A DNA stretch of 64,000 nucleotides from Triatoma infestans (GCA_011037195.1 JAAEAF010014926.1:1-64000); one strand, 5' to 3'; counted from the first letter of the stretch, positions 43,910 to 56,420 are shown. Numbers and translations: made by a program. Notes: generated from the sequence alone by a model not told the origin.

Positions 43910-44071
43910 AGGTGCTCGCTCTGTAATTTCAACACTCGCGAAGAATTATATCATTTTCTGGGCGAGTGTCCTCTATTGGCAGAATTCCGTATTCTTTACT
44001 TTGGGAAACGAAACCTTTCTAGAGGTGAAATTATTGCTTTTCTGTCCGTCAGGCAGATCCTCGTCCACTGA
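43910..44071 (+). pseudogene. C-terminal zinc-binding end of a non-LTR RT protein
   Basis: An open frame without ATG: CSLCNFNTREELYHFLGECP, then LLAEFRILYFGKRNLSR, stop at 44,071. C-x2-C ... H-x4-C with ELYHFLxECPxxxxFR is the C-terminal cysteine-histidine motif of R1- and I-like ORF2 proteins. An AT-rich 3' region follows, ending near 44,545-44,565 with AAAATAAAGTTTTATTG and TTATTATTAT repeats. It is a 5'-truncated copy. Confidence 0.75.
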
Positions 44072-44566
44072 TCCGCTATGCTCGACACGCTCGGTATGAT
44101 AGGTTCATAGAGTCATCCTAGAAAGATTGTGATTGAGAAATAATTTAGTATCTGTCTTACTTGTATATGTATTTATCGTATTTAAGTTACTTAGTTTTTA
44201 TTATTTTAAATATCCAATTACTTTAATTTCCACTATTTAATTTGCTTTTTTATAAGTAGTGTTTGTATTATAATTATTGTAAATCCCTTTATGTTTCCAC
44301 TATATTTGTTTGAATTATAATTTAGTAAATCCCTTTATGTTTCACTGTAGCATTAATATGTTTTTTATATTCTTAATTTTTAGGGTTATTTTTATTTTAT
44401 TTTATTTTTAGTTAGAAAGAAGTTCTTCTTTTTTTGCTTTTCTTTGTTGTTTTTTTTTCATTAATAGTAAACTCTGGCAGACGGCTCTCGCCATGTCGAA
44501 TATACTGTTTTGTCAATACTTTGTAATTACCTTTTTTTAAAATAAAGTTTTATTGTTATTATTATA

Positions 44567-45052
44567 TATGAAGGAAAAGGATTGCGAGATTCGGTCTTTT
44601 TAAAAAAAAGAAAAATTCTTCCCAACGTTTCGACAAATATATTGTCTTTTTCAAGGCATAAAAAAACAATAACAAAAAAACTATTAAATAATCTTCAAAA
44701 CATATCAAACTTAAAAACTTGTATATAATTTTGGAAAATAAAAAGTTGAGAACACATCAACACCACTGAGAATGTTTTCTTTTTCAATGTCTCATTTTCC
44801 CAACGTTTCGATATTATGCATGTCATTATTATCGAACATTTTTTGTGATGTGTTATCAACTTTTTATTTTCCAAAATTATACATAAGTTTTTAAGTTTGA
44901 TATATTTTGAAGATTATTTAATAATTTTTTTTTTATTTTTTATTTTTTTATGCCTTGACAAAGACAATATATTTGTCGAAACGTTGTCAAGAATTTAAGT
45001 TTTCTTATTTTTTAAAAAGACCGAATCTCACAATCCTTTTCCTTCATATAAG
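44567..45052. mobile_element. foldback element with 190-bp arms and degenerate hammerhead
   Basis: TATGAAGGAAAAGGATTG at the left is the inverse of CAATCCTTTTCCTTCATA at the right. The arms (about 44,567-44,760 and 44,846-45,052) contain GACAATATATTTGTCGAAAC on the minus strand in the left arm and plus strand in the right. The centre has CCCAACGTTTCGATATT, another decayed copy. No coding sequence. Confidence 0.8.
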
Positions 45053-45214
45053 TAACGGTCGAGAAGAATCTTCCATATATATATATATTAATCTATTAAG
45101 CTTCCATATTAATATATATATATAAATTATGGTTCATCGCCGGACAGTGAGCTGTAGAGATTCCTTGGAATCTCCTATATTTAAATATCCTATAAGTAAA
45201 ATAACCTATTTTTA

Positions 45215-46260
45215 CTTTCTCCTACGAGTAAGAGGAAGTATTGTAATCGTGTCAAATTTTCGATATCGAGTTTTCACCGGAAATATCCTTTTTGAGGACT
45301 CCTGAGTCCAAAAAATGGTTTTTAGCAAATGGTATCTGTGTGTGTGTGTGTGTGTGTGTGTGTTTGTGTGTGTGGGTGTGTGTGTGTGTGGCTTGCGTGT
45401 GTGGTGTGTGTAATGTATGTACAGTATCGCTCAAAAACGAAAACCGTAGAAAGTTGAAACTTGATATTCCGTTTTGGCACACCATGGCATCTGACGCTGG
45501 GTCATCTGTCAAAATTTCTCAACCGGAAGTACCACTTTACTTGTTGGTTTTTTTATTTTTTTGCAATTTTCTCAAAAAAGGCTCCAACGATTTTCTTTAA
45601 ACTTGGAACATCAAAACCACACATACAAGGAGCTACAACATTTTATTTGAAACATTTCTCCGAAAAAATTGCATTTAAGGGCATTTTTGGGGGGGGGGTT
45701 GTTTCCATCTAAAGTGCTATTTCAGTTTATTAGACAATTCTGTCATCTAAATAATGTTAATTAGAATTAAATATGTTGTTGAAATTCCGAGTTTGAAAAA
45801 ATCTTGATAACGGGAAGTGCGTTTACTTTACCACTTTACTACATGATTTATTCTCTTTTTCGCAATTTTCTCAAAAATGGTCAGACAATTTTCTTGAAAC
45901 TTCTTATATAAACTAAACATGCAAAGTTTCCAACTTTTATTTAAAACATTTCTCTGGGAAAATTCATTTAAGGGCACTTTTGGGGGGTGGGGTTATGTTT
46001 TTTTCTAAAGTGGAATCACAGTTATCCAATTCTATCATTCAAACCAAATTAATTAGAAATAAATAGATAACCAAAATTCCGAGTTTTAAGAAATTTAGTA
46101 AACCGGAAGTGCGCTTTTACTGAACCGTTTTTTTCAGTTTTCGACGAATTTCGTTAAGTTTGGTACACAAACTATAAAATTTGTCAATTATAATTTTGAG
46201 AACAGGAGTAAGAGAAAGTTGTGAGTGTTTCACACCAGATTTTTTGTTTAATAAAATGAT
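45215..46260. repeat. dispersed repeat with diverged 290-bp tandem units
   Basis: The left edge (AAGAGGAAGTATTGTAATCG to GAGTTTTCACCGG) is shared with 53,765-53,830; inverse traces lie at 59,745-59,795. Inside, blocks such as CGGAAGTaCcactttac, GCAATTTTCTCAAAAA, AACATTTCTC and AAGGGCAyTTTTGGGGGG recur at about 45,530-45,700 and 45,815-45,990, with a third start at 46,095. The right edge (GAGAAAGTTGTGAGTGTTTC) recurs near 54,590. No protein found. Confidence 0.65.
45338..45412. repeat. (TG)n microsatellite
   Basis: An imperfect TG run inside the dispersed repeat. Confidence 0.95.
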
Positions 46261-46559
46261 ATTGTTCTCTATATTGCTTTATATATAATAATTATATTTA
46301 CAAACATAGTTATTATAGTTTTGTCGAATGGATATTGAGAATAACCGGATTAGGTTTTTCTGATGGTAAAACTAACCCCTTAACCAATATAATTAAAAGA
46401 ATCGCTACATAATTCAGTTGAGCCGCCATCAACATACTATTAAAAAAGTGCCAACTCAAAAACGGTCAAGAACTCAAAGTAACAAGTACATAACTTAACA
46501 TGAAAAACATAATCTATCAGTGTCAAATTGTAGCTATTGTTGGCCGTTAGAAATATCAG

Positions 46560-46844
46560 CTGGTTGGCTGATCGGCCAGAGGGTATCATAAGAAAACAAC
46601 AAAAAATTTGTTAAGTGTTTTTTTATTAGTAACCCGACGTTTCGACAAACATTGTTTGTCTTCTTCAGGGGCTATCTTAGAATGGAAAATTTGTATGCCC
46701 TATCACTACATGTTCAATTATTACTATGGTTATGAGTGTACTCATGACCATATGTACTGAATGTACTGAGTACACTCATTTTTGAGTACACAAAATTTTT
46801 TGGTGTTTTCTTATGATAGCCTCTGGCCGATCAGCCAGCCAACA
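46560..46844. mobile_element. Penelope-like foldback copy with hammerhead
   Basis: The arms GGTTGGCTGATCGGCCAGAG (46,562) and its inverse (about 46,824) are about 53 bp. The interior shares ACATGTTCAATTATTACT and TGAGTGTACTC with 57,990-58,025 of the Penelope-like element, so this is an internally deleted relative of it. No coding sequence remains. Confidence 0.7.
46632..46674 (-). ncRNA. hammerhead ribozyme motif
   Basis: Minus strand: stem I GCCC, CUGAAGA, A, stem II GACAAAC-AAU-GUUUGUC, GAAA, stem III AC/GU, GUC, stem I GGGU. All invariant positions are present. Stem II has seven perfect pairs. Stem III is only AC/GU, so action would need a dimer. Confidence 0.6.
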
Positions 46845-48085
46845 GATACTTCTGATAATCTATCAATACTCGTATATTACTAATACCCTAATCTATTTCA
46901 CTTTTCAGGCTTTTGTCACTAAAATAAGTAGGCATTTCCTGACTGCATCGATGCCCCAACCGTATTTAGTATTGCCCGAGCAGGCCTATACCAAATTTCT
47001 AGTAGGGTGAAATATATTAAAAAAGTTATTTAAAATTTGTAAAGAAGGTTTTTAAATTTTTTGTTCTTTTTCAGTTTTAATTTTTTTATTTTTAAATTTT
47101 TTACATCAATCCAAAAAAAATGTTAGTGTAAAAAATTAACGCTACAAGATATTAGTTGGCTAGCGAATTGTATTAAAAATAGATTGTTGCAATAAATGTA
47201 ATTTATTCATGAAATAAACTAAAGGTTCATTGTTACTCAATGAACCTCAAAACATTTAAAAAATCAATTTCGTAAATTGAAACCGAACTCTTACTAACAG
47301 CAAGTGAAAGTACAAATAAAAAATATTTCGAATTAAGTCGAATTTTTTAATGAATGACGATAGGAATGATTTAGTTATCATATGTTCATTGAAGAGTGAT
47401 TCAATAAAATGGGAATTTAATAAAATCCTATTTATTAAATTCATTCAACAAACACTTATCAAGATATAATCAGAGTCTGTACGTGATTTATCCATAACAG
47501 AGAAATAAACAGTTGCTGGATCATTCAATTAAATAAAATTATGCGGTATATATTGAATTGAAAATTCAATCTTCTGCAAGAAATAATATTGAATTTACAC
47601 AATTAAAGACAGTTACAATATTATAATAATAATAATTTATTGTTACTTTTTATTTATTAAATACAATGTTAACTTTGAAAATAACTGGACAATGTATGTA
47701 AGCATTTCTCTTGCCAAGTATATAAGTTCTAAAACAGTACACATGGGAGACACCGCACAGTCCTAAGATATTCTCTCATATCCTTGACTAAACCGACAAA
47801 GGGTAGTTACTTCGTAACACTGGCATACCAACCACTCCTTACAGAGCTTTCTACAGCTTAAGTTATATATATATATATATAACTTCCTTGGAGTTATCTT
47901 CCCCGAGGTGATAATACCACAACGGTATAAAGTTTACCTAATAACACTTTCACTACAAAATCTGTCCCAGTGGGGTTAAAACTGGTGTGTGAGTGCGTGC
48001 GAGTGTGTATGTGGTGAATGTGTGAATTAATTTTATATATATAATATAAAAATATTTTTAAATTTATTTTCTTTTAAAGTACCAA
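46845..48085. other. AT-rich spacer
   Basis: Includes an AT run (about 47,864-47,881) and tandem ATA sequence; nothing coding recognised. Confidence 0.4.
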
Positions 48086-48114
48086 CATTATAATATATAA
48101 TGTAAAAATCCAAA

Positions 48115-48350
48115 GCGGTAAAAGATGGCATAATAGCAAAATGTAATTGCAACTACAATTAAATTAAAAATTACAATTAAATTAGTTGAGATGTAGTTAC
48201 AATTAACAACTACAAAGTGTAATTGTAAATTGTTTTTGCAACTTATTTTTTTCCAACTAAAGTAGTTGCAGTTGAAAACTCGCACAAATACTAGTAATTG
48301 CAAACACAACTACCAACTTATAAGTAGTTACACGAGTACTTGTAATTTGT
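48115..48350. repeat. cluster of degenerate GTAATTGCAACTAC-type motifs
   Basis: Within about 235 bp the words TAATTGCAACTAC, AATTACAATTA, GTAGTTACAATTA, GTAATTGTAAAT, AGTAGTTGCAG and TAGTAATTGCAA occur repeatedly on both strands. This is the look of the sub-terminal repeats of some small DNA transposons. Terminal repeats were not identified. Confidence 0.5.
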
Positions 48351-50213
48351 ATAAAACTGACTTCTTTTTTTTCTTTTACTTTGGCAATTATAACCACTGT
48401 AATGTATATATAAAAATCGGGTGTCAAAAACTCACACATCTTTCTCTTACTGAAGTTTTCAAAATTGTAACTGACAAACATTATAGTTACCCTAATTCAT
48501 GAACAATCTTGTTTTGCTAGCTACATGAATGTATCAACTTATCTGGGAATGTTTAAAGTATTAAAACATGCTTGCAAGTAGGTAAGACTTGATTTGAATT
48601 TCACAAAAACTATAATAAATAAAAAAAAATAATAAGTCAGAACAGATGGAAATAGGCTATTGCAAGGTAGAAGCTATGTAGAACATTGTTTCCTTTAAAT
48701 AAAGGTTTTCTTTTCAAGAAAACTTTTCGAATGAAATACAGAGGACATGTTGCACTTTTTTTTGGAAGAAGTTCTAGTCTTTTAAGAGAATTATGAAGCT
48801 TAGTGTAGATGTAAAGTGGAAGAAACTTATGTTCATTCTATGAATATCAGGCTTGATCCACTATGGCGATCTGGCAAAGAAGTGACAAGAAGTAAAATGA
48901 AAATAAAAAGCAATAAAGACTATATATAATATCAGAGCAAGAACTATGTAAGAAATGTGGTTGCCTCTTTTTCAAGAAATTAAAATGGAAATGGACTGAT
49001 CACTTGGGAAAGAGACAAACAGAGATGGAGTAGGTTGGTGACTGAAAGAAAACTGTCAGGCTGGTAGTGCAAGAGAGATAGACACAAGGAAAGAGATGTT
49101 GCAAAGATAAAAATCTAAAATGAATAAGGAGTGATCTGAGGCAGAGGAAAGCTCTCTACAAGTCTTAGTGGAAGAAGAAATGCGAGTTGATTCTAGTTCA
49201 GGAACAGTTGGTCGCTAAAGAAGACTTGCATTCCCTATCAAGAAAAGTGCCATTTATTCACATGTTTGGGTGAAAATCAAAGTAATTTAGTTAATCCTGT
49301 TATTCTTTTAATCTTAAAGAAGTTAGCTGTTTATATTTTAAAGCAAAGAAGTCAAACGAGAATCAATAATCTATCAAGAATTGTTTTTTTTATTCGTTGT
49401 TAGGGAAATGTTTGATAAAACATAAATTGTAGGGCTTTCCATTTTTTTTTTTTCAAAACACAATAAAGAAAAGAAGAAATAAATTAATTAAATAATCGTA
49501 AAAAATATAAAAAGCTGAAACACTAAAGAATGAATCAGAAAAATGGAGAGGAATTTCAAAAGATAAAGAGGGGTTATCAGAGGCAAGTCAGACTAAAAGA
49601 GAAGGGATAATGTTAGAGATAAGTACACTGATTCAAATAAGCTGAATAAATTAAGAAAAAAAAAAAATGGAATTCAGGGGATAATATAAAGTGAGTGAGT
49701 TTAGTAAAGAAAACTTTACAATGGGAACGCACCTGTATAAGTCATTGTTACGATGCCTAATTACGTTTCACCATTATTACACAATATAAAGAAAATGTCA
49801 TATAATGCTTGAGTAAATTAATTATAATTAAATGATAAGTACATTTAGTTTATTACACTATTAAACACCTGAATGTAATATTAAACCGAAGAGTAGGCAA
49901 ATTTTGAGAATGATTTTTTTATGTGTGTGTATTAAATTACGAATTTCAATTTGTCAAACTGTATGGATAAAATAATCTCCCAGAATGTCAATTAAATAAT
50001 AGTATATATATATCTCTATCTAGCCTCAAATCATTCAAGGTCTCAAGAACTGAGTAATCAGAGGTTAGTTGAAGTGCCCAGTTAATTGAATTAACACTTC
50101 AAATCTGAGAAACATAAATCTTGCCACAATTATCTCTATGAGAACATCGGTTGATTAAAATAAAATTAAAATATTTAAATAATACTTTCTAAAAACTGAG
50201 TACCAAATAAATA
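48351..50213. other. AT-rich spacer
   Basis: Purine-rich on the plus strand at 48,900-49,700. No frame or repeat family recognised. Confidence 0.4.
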
Positions 50214-51704
50214 TAGGGTGTTTCAAAACTGCACGGCACTATTTTAGGTATGTGTTCTGTAGCAAAAAATAAACATAAAATTTCATATACACATATGTTT
50301 TAAATCAATTTATTACAGAGATATTGAAGGTTAAAGATTTATTTATCCAAGTCCAAATATATAATACTAACAATTGCATATCGTTTATTATTAACAATAC
50401 AGTTCGTATTAAACACTGTTTGTGTAAGTACTGTGCGTGTGAGTGAATACTGTGAGACAGTATTTTTAGTATTTTGTGTATTATCATGAGAAACACCACA
50501 AATTCGTTCACTTTTTCAGAACAAACAGACATGCTTCTAACTTATAGCGAGGTACATAAAAATGGTGTTGCTGCTGTACGAAGATATCATGAACAATTTC
50601 CCAACCGAAGAATAGCAAATCGTAATATGTTTGAAGCCATTGAAAGACGTCTTAGGGAAAATGGCACACTAAAGCCTGTACGAGGAAACGCCGGACGACA
50701 AAGATTTCGGTGAACTGCAAACGTTGAAGAAGAAGAAATACTGGAAGATGTTCAGTTATCTCCTAGGAATAGCTCCAGAAGATTGTCATTTCGTTTTGAT
50801 GTTCCTCTACCAGTATATGGCGAACATTGCGCGAACAACAATTGCATCCATTTTACATTACGCCTATGCATGATTTGTTACCACAAGATTATACCAAGAG
50901 CAGAAATTTCTCCCACTGGTTAATTCAACAATACACACGAGATCCCTACTTTCTAAGCAGCCTGCTGGTTACCGATGAATTTTGCTTTACAAGAAATGGG
51001 ATGACTAATTTTCGAAACACCCATACTTGGGACGAAGATAATGACTGCTACTACACATTACCAACATATCGTTTCATTAAATGCCCGGTGTTGTCTTCTT
51101 GGTGACAATCTAATCGGCCCCTTCTTTCTTCCACCTAGGTTTTCAGGAATATCATTCTTGCATTTTTCGCAAAAAAGCTTTAAGATATTCCGCTTGCCAA
51201 CAGGCAGAGGCTTTGGTTTATGTATGACGGTGCTCCAGCTCACAATTCTCATATTGTGACTATATTATTTAAACGCAACTTATTTTAACCGATGGGTTGT
51301 CTAAACAGATCTGGTAAATGGCCTCCACGATCTCCCGAACTAACGCATTAGATTATTTCCTGGAGCTGGATGAAGTCAATGGTTTATTCTACGTCTATTG
51401 GCACGTAAGAAGAGTTAAGGAATCGGATCGTGGAAGCCGCAGCTACTATCATGCATCCTCATGATGCTATAAGAAATGCCAAAGAAGCATGGATTCGTCT
51501 TGCGAAATGCTGCATTCTACAAAACGGTGGCCACTTTGAACATTACTCTGAATTATTGTGTTTTTAAATAAATATCTTGATGCCCCAATATTTCTGTAAT
51601 AAATTGATGTAACACAATGTTACACATAGTATAAAACATTTATGTTTATTTTTTATTACAGCATACATAGCTAAAATAGTGCCATGCAATTCTGAAACAC
51701 CGTA
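50214..51704 (+). mobile_element. Tc1/mariner-like transposon with 68-bp inverted repeats
   Basis: The left end TAGGGTGTTTCAAAACTGCA and the inverse of the right end (TACGGTGTTTCAGAATTGCA) match over about 68 bp, including GGCACTATTTTAG and AAAAAATAAACATAAA, with TA at both edges. Further in, CAATTTATTACAGA is also inverted. Total about 1.49 kb. The transposase inside is broken. Confidence 0.9.
50486..51567 (+). pseudogene. mariner-like transposase, frameshifted
   Basis: Starts MRNTTNSFTFSEQTDMLLTY at 50,486. The N-terminal helix-turn-helix (GVAAVRRYHEQFPNRRIANR) is the type seen in many arthropod mariner-like proteins. A stop at 50,713 is followed by coding text in other phases: VTDEFCFTRNGMTNFRN (first catalytic Asp), WFMYDGAPAHNSHIV near 51,214 (second), WPPRSPELT near 51,320. 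After another frame change comes the C-terminal CILQNGGHFEHYSELL, with a stop at 51,567. Several frameshifts make it inactive. Confidence 0.85.
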
Positions 51705-53755
51705 TAATATGAATTTATATAATTAAATGCAAATTCTATCCACATAATTAATATGATTGCTAATGGATTAATTAGTATGATTGCTAAGAGCTACAAGATT
51801 TAAGCATTCTTAAGGGAAATCGCATTGCACGCTAATCTATTGTAACTTACTTACATAATCTTCCCCTCGTACACCACTAGTGCGATACTGCTGCAAAAAA
51901 ATCTCGTGTGAATTGTTTCACACCAGACTTTTTAGTTTAATACATTCAAGATATATTAATTCAAGGTGTTTTTGATAATATTATAAAATAAAAAAAAATA
52001 CTAATTATAAAATAATAAACTCATTTAAAAAAAACAAAGAATAACATTTTTTTGTTATTATTAAATTAAAAACTAATTTAAGATATTTAACTCGTTTTAA
52101 AAGTAAAGATTACAAGTCTTCTTAAAGTTGTTCTCGCTTGTTAATGGGCCAGTTGTGTCATGACGACCTGACTTTCACATAAATTCAATCAATTTTTGTA
52201 AGTATAATTTAAGTTAGAAATTATTATGGTAAACTTTTTAAGCAATTCTAAATGATTTATACAAAAAAATCAAAATAATAAGTTATAAACGTAAAAAAAC
52301 TTAAAAATTAACGAAAAAATTATACACGTTATAATGGATTAATTAGTAATAGAAGTAAATTAAGGCTTGTGAATTTTTTAAAATAAAAATGACGCCGGTA
52401 AGTTAATTACTATTAATAGATTTTATCTCGCTTTTTTTTTCTTTTTTTTTTTTTTTATTAGTTATGGACTTAAATTTTGTTTATTTTATTTTGTTTTTAA
52501 TTACTGCTTTTATTTTAAAGAGGCCGCCTACATTTTAGTGAGTTTTTTATGCAGCATTTAATGGACTTACCTAATTAGAATCAAACGTTTCTATTTTAAA
52601 ACGAAATAGCCTCTATAATAGATATAAATTAAATCCAATTTGGGATCATTAAATTATATATTATTCGTGATAAACATGTTAACTTTATTAATATTTCAAC
52701 ACAGGGGCTATGAATTTAATTAGGAATTATAATTAATGATTTGCACATTATCGTGCAGTTCGTTAGTATTTTGTTCTGTTTTTATACTTTTTTTATTTTT
52801 CCATCATACACAATAACTCATATTGGAACAAAATCCCAATGTGAATTCCCTTTTTTTATAATGTACCTTACTCCTATATTAGCAAACTCTGATCTATTGT
52901 GTGTTGGTTCCGCAGAACGGAAAGCATCAGAGGACGAAGAAACGCCGCACGCAAATAGTGTTGAAGAGCGTTAAATTATATAAGATATACATATATACAT
53001 ATATTCTTCATACCCAAAGACCCCAAAACGATTCATAAAAAAAAAAGCTATTATTTTATTTAAAGCGACAGTACAAACTGTAATAATAATGAGGTTTATT
53101 AACCTCCTGTACATTATTAATTATCCCGTGTATTTGTTCATTGGTGGTGTGTTATTATTAGTAATAGCTTAATTCCTATGTTCGTGCACTAGTACTAACG
53201 GGCATGCCTTTGTATTGATCAAAGTAAAAAAAAAAAAAATTAATAATTAATTTTTGAGTAGCTTCATATCTTCCACATGTTTCAAAAAGTGGAAACTCAA
53301 AAATGAAAAATTGTCTTTATCTCTTTGGTCTTTTGACATTAGTTTTAGGGGTTTCTCTGTCACGTCAAAACGATGAAAAAAAAAACTCATGAAATTTGTA
53401 TTCATTTAGTGATTATCTAATTTCATTAGTAATGGTATTGTGTGAAGAGTGTTTGAAATGTTTAGTAACAAAATGGTTCCAAAAGAGGGAGCCACCCTGT
53501 TGACACAGGCCAATCACTATGTATTGAATGAAAGAGAGATTTCTTAAAAATAATTTTTGAATAGATAATCAAAATTCATAAATTTTTTTTTTCCTTCTCG
53601 AATAAAATGTAAGCGAGCGTTTAGCGACACATCAAAATTTCCTTGCCATTTGGCGATTCTTTCATCATATTTCTCACTCCTGGTTCTGTCTTGTTTCGTA
53701 ATTGTTTTTCTATATAAAAAGGACACTTTATTGTGATGTTTCCTATGAAGACTAT
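51705..53755. other. AT-rich spacer with small repeat traces
   Basis: 51,895-51,945 (GTGTGAATTGTTTCACACCAGACTTTTT) matches the end of the repeat at 46,205-46,250. TTGGTTCCGCAGAACGGAAAGCATCAGAG at 52,905-52,932 is the outer end of the hammerhead foldback family. Nothing else recognised. Confidence 0.45.
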
Positions 53756-54032
53756 TACTTTCTCTTACTCTCCTAGTAAGAGGAAGTATTAGTAATCGTG
53801 TCAAATTTTCGATATCGAGTTTTCACCGGAAATATCAGTTTTGAAGTCCCCTGAGTCAAAAAAAACTGGTTATTAGAAAATTGTATGTGTATATGTACGT
53901 ACATGATGTGAACAGCATAACTCAAAAACGTAAAATCACAGAAAGTTCACCCTTGATATTCTGTTTAGGTATCACCATGGTCATCCGACAGTACATTACC
54001 TGTCAAAATTCCTAAACCGAAAGTACTACTTT
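53756..54032. repeat. dispersed repeat, second copy
   Basis: AAGAGGAAGTATTAGTAATC to AACCGAAAGTACTAC follows the order of 45,232-45,535 at about 80%. It is interrupted at about 54,040 by the foldback element that follows; the repeat's right edge reappears near 54,580-54,620. Confidence 0.7.
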
Positions 54033-54041
54033 TCTGGTTGT

Positions 54042-54264
54042 GGTTGGTTACGCAGAACTGGAAAGCATCAGAGATATTTTCCATGATAGCCTGCTTCTTT
54101 TGGTGGTCATCGACCGGTTTGGAGCGCTCGCCCATCATCAGGATGTTTTTGTCAAAACAGTGTGATAATATATGCTTGCACAGAGCAAATTCAGTTAATA
54201 TACTGCCCGGTTGATGACCACCAAAATAAGCAGGCTATCACAGAAAATATCTCCGATCTAATCT
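54042..54264. mobile_element. foldback element of the 14.9-kb family, short copy
   Basis: GGAAAGCATCAGAGATATTTTCC at the left and CAGAAAATATCTCCGAT at the right are inverted ends. Interior GATGACCACCAAAAT-AAGCAGGCT and its inverse are shared with the 14.9-16.0 kb element. Confidence 0.75.
54108..54144 (-). ncRNA. hammerhead motif, inactivated
   Basis: Minus strand CUGAUGA is perfect, stem II GGGCG-AG-CGCUC is nearly kept, and ACCGGUCGAUG is intact, but GAAA reads CAAA. Loss of the invariant G should abolish cleavage. Confidence 0.55.
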
Positions 54265-55339
54265 ATGTACAAAACTTGGAATGACTAGCAAATAGTAGCA
54301 GGCTTCTGTGAGAAATTTTATCTAAGGATAATTTATCTATGGAAATAATACCATAAATTTAAAAATGCATACCAATTTTCCGGTACTTTCACTAGATTCT
54401 GGAAGCTGGTTAACCTAAGCTTCTAGAAGTGGAAGGAAACGTCTGCTGAGATTGCAAAGTTACAAGTAATACTGATTATGTGGTTATAGTATCCTCAAAA
54501 AATATTGAAGACTACTAAACTATTTGTAGTAAAAATTATAAGTTTGAAGAATATTAGCCAATTGTAACTATGTAGACTGTTATACGAGAAAGTTGTGTGA
54601 GTATTTCACAGCCAGAATTTTTTTTTTTAAATCTTACTAGGAAATAGAAAAACTTAAAAAATAAGACATCGAATTTAATATTATCCACATTCTTTTCTGT
54701 CGTAGGAATAAAGATTGAGAAAATTAAATTTTCTAAACATAGTTTCCACTTGAAGTAGATGCCGTTGAGGTCGAAAAAAATCTGGTGTTAGAATCATATA
54801 TGAATTTTTCTTACTGCTGTTGATGAAGTACGAAAGTTTTAATTGTATAAAACCAAACACTATCTATCTCAGGAGGCACATTGGAGAGAAGATGTCACAG
54901 ACCGTCCTATGAAATATCTCCCGACTTGATGGTGATATGCGATAGTGGTGAGACTTTACCGCCACTTTAAATTAAGCGCTCTGCCACGGGGCGGGGGCGT
55001 GGGGAGTCTTCTCGGCCTTTGTCGAGCATCTAAGCGAAGAAAAATCCCTAAAAGAGAAAACCCCGGTCCTCTTGGGTTTTTCAAACCCTAATGTTAACAA
55101 CTGTGCCCTGTAAAAAAAACCTATTATTTCCATACCACAGACAATAGAGGAATAATCGGAAACGTCCTGGAAGGAATAATCGGAAACGTCCCTGGATTTT
55201 GGAAAAGAAAAAGCTATTTAAGAATAGCGATGTGGAACGTCCATTCCTTATATAGGCAGGGAGGGCTGCGTACTGGCAATACTACACATTTGGTTGGGTG
55301 GTGAAAGAAAAAATGCAATTTTAAATTAAATAATTTTGG
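54265..55339. other. spacer
   Basis: Mostly AT-rich, with a GC-rich patch at about 54,960-55,030 and a 30-bp tandem duplication (AATAATCGGAAACGTCC, about 55,152 and 55,172). No gene recognised. Confidence 0.4.
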
Positions 55340-55830
55340 CAAAAATAATGTATTTTAGAGTCATGTATTATAATTTAAGGTCATTGTTGCTAAAGAGACA
55401 AAAGCACAGGAATCCGTTAGGAAAATAACAATGCCACTTGGCCAACTGTTTTGTAAGACAAAATCCCCCGTTAGAGAGGGCATTCCTTCAAGACAGTCTG
55501 CATTCTGCTTTCAAAGCCAGAACACTTGCTTCAGGATTCGCTCTCTAATAATCAGTGCCACTTTAAGTTAAAACATAAGAGCTTTGCATTTAATCTAGAT
55601 AAATACTTAATTTCATAAACATAGTAGTTGTGATATTGTAAAATATTTAAATATCTTTAAAGATTATATATTATTTAATTTAATCTATGTTTTTATTATT
55701 TATTTCTTATTTATTCTTAATTACAGTGTTTTCTTATTTATTCTTATTACTTTTCTCTTAAACATATATACTCACAAGCCCTTTTACAAAACCGTTCAAG
55801 CCACTACAAGCTACCATTACACTAGATCAC
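55340..55830 (+). repeat. dispersed repeat, copy 2 (transposon-like gene intron family)
   Basis: GTATTTTAGAGTCATGTATT, CCCCCGTTAGAGAGG, GTCTGCATTCTGCTTTC and AAGCCCTTTTACAAAACCGT occur in the same order as in 24,190-24,660 (inverted) and 61,960-62,520. Confidence 0.75.
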
Positions 55831-56059
55831 ATAACACCAGTAACATTTCAGTTGACTGGAAATGGCATAAAGAATAAGAATTCTTGGTGGAGGCCAACAC
55901 CTGATTGAGCTACAAAGTCGGATAAGTAAGTAAGATGAAACAAATACCCCACACACACCAGGTACAACAGAAAGAGAGGAGTGAGCGTGTGTGTGTTTGT
56001 GTGAAATGATAGCAATAAATGATGGCTGAATTGAGAACGAACATGAACTGAGTCAATGA

Positions 56060-56420
56060 AAAATGTTCTCGACCAGTCAATATTGCAATATGTCGTCTAT
56101 AGATTTTCGGGTATTGGTCAATGAAAAAAAATTCTAATTAAAGGTATTTTTCTTTGCTGAAAGGTATTTTTCAATGATTTGTAAAAAACTGTGAGTTTTA
56201 CCAATAGAATATAGAAGAAACACAACAACAAAACGAAAACAATCGGAGTTTTTTTCACGCCATAAAACAGGACCATAGTATTGAAGCGGTTAAATGTATG
56301 AAGAACTTAATAAAATATTTCAAAGAAGATCGCAGCAAAGAAAAATACCTTTTACTAGAATTTTTTTTCAATGACCAATACCCGAAAATCTATAGACACA
56401 TTGCAACATGAACTGTTTAC
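56060..56420. mobile_element. small inverted-repeat element (MITE)
   Basis: The left arm (about 56,085-56,160: CTATAGATTTTCGGGTATTG) and right arm (about 56,334-56,415) are inverted copies of about 75-80 bp, with the AAAGGTATTTTTCTTTGCTG block at their inner edges. Unit about 0.33 kb, no coding sequence. Confidence 0.8.

Noticed and set aside
44612..44990. Active hammerheads in the 44.6-kb foldback
   Set aside because: Stem II and GAAAC are kept, but CUGANGA has decayed (CUUGAAA or CUUGACA), so activity is not credible.
45292..45600. 102-codon frame with a cysteine/valine repeat
   Set aside because: The repeat is simply the translated TG microsatellite.
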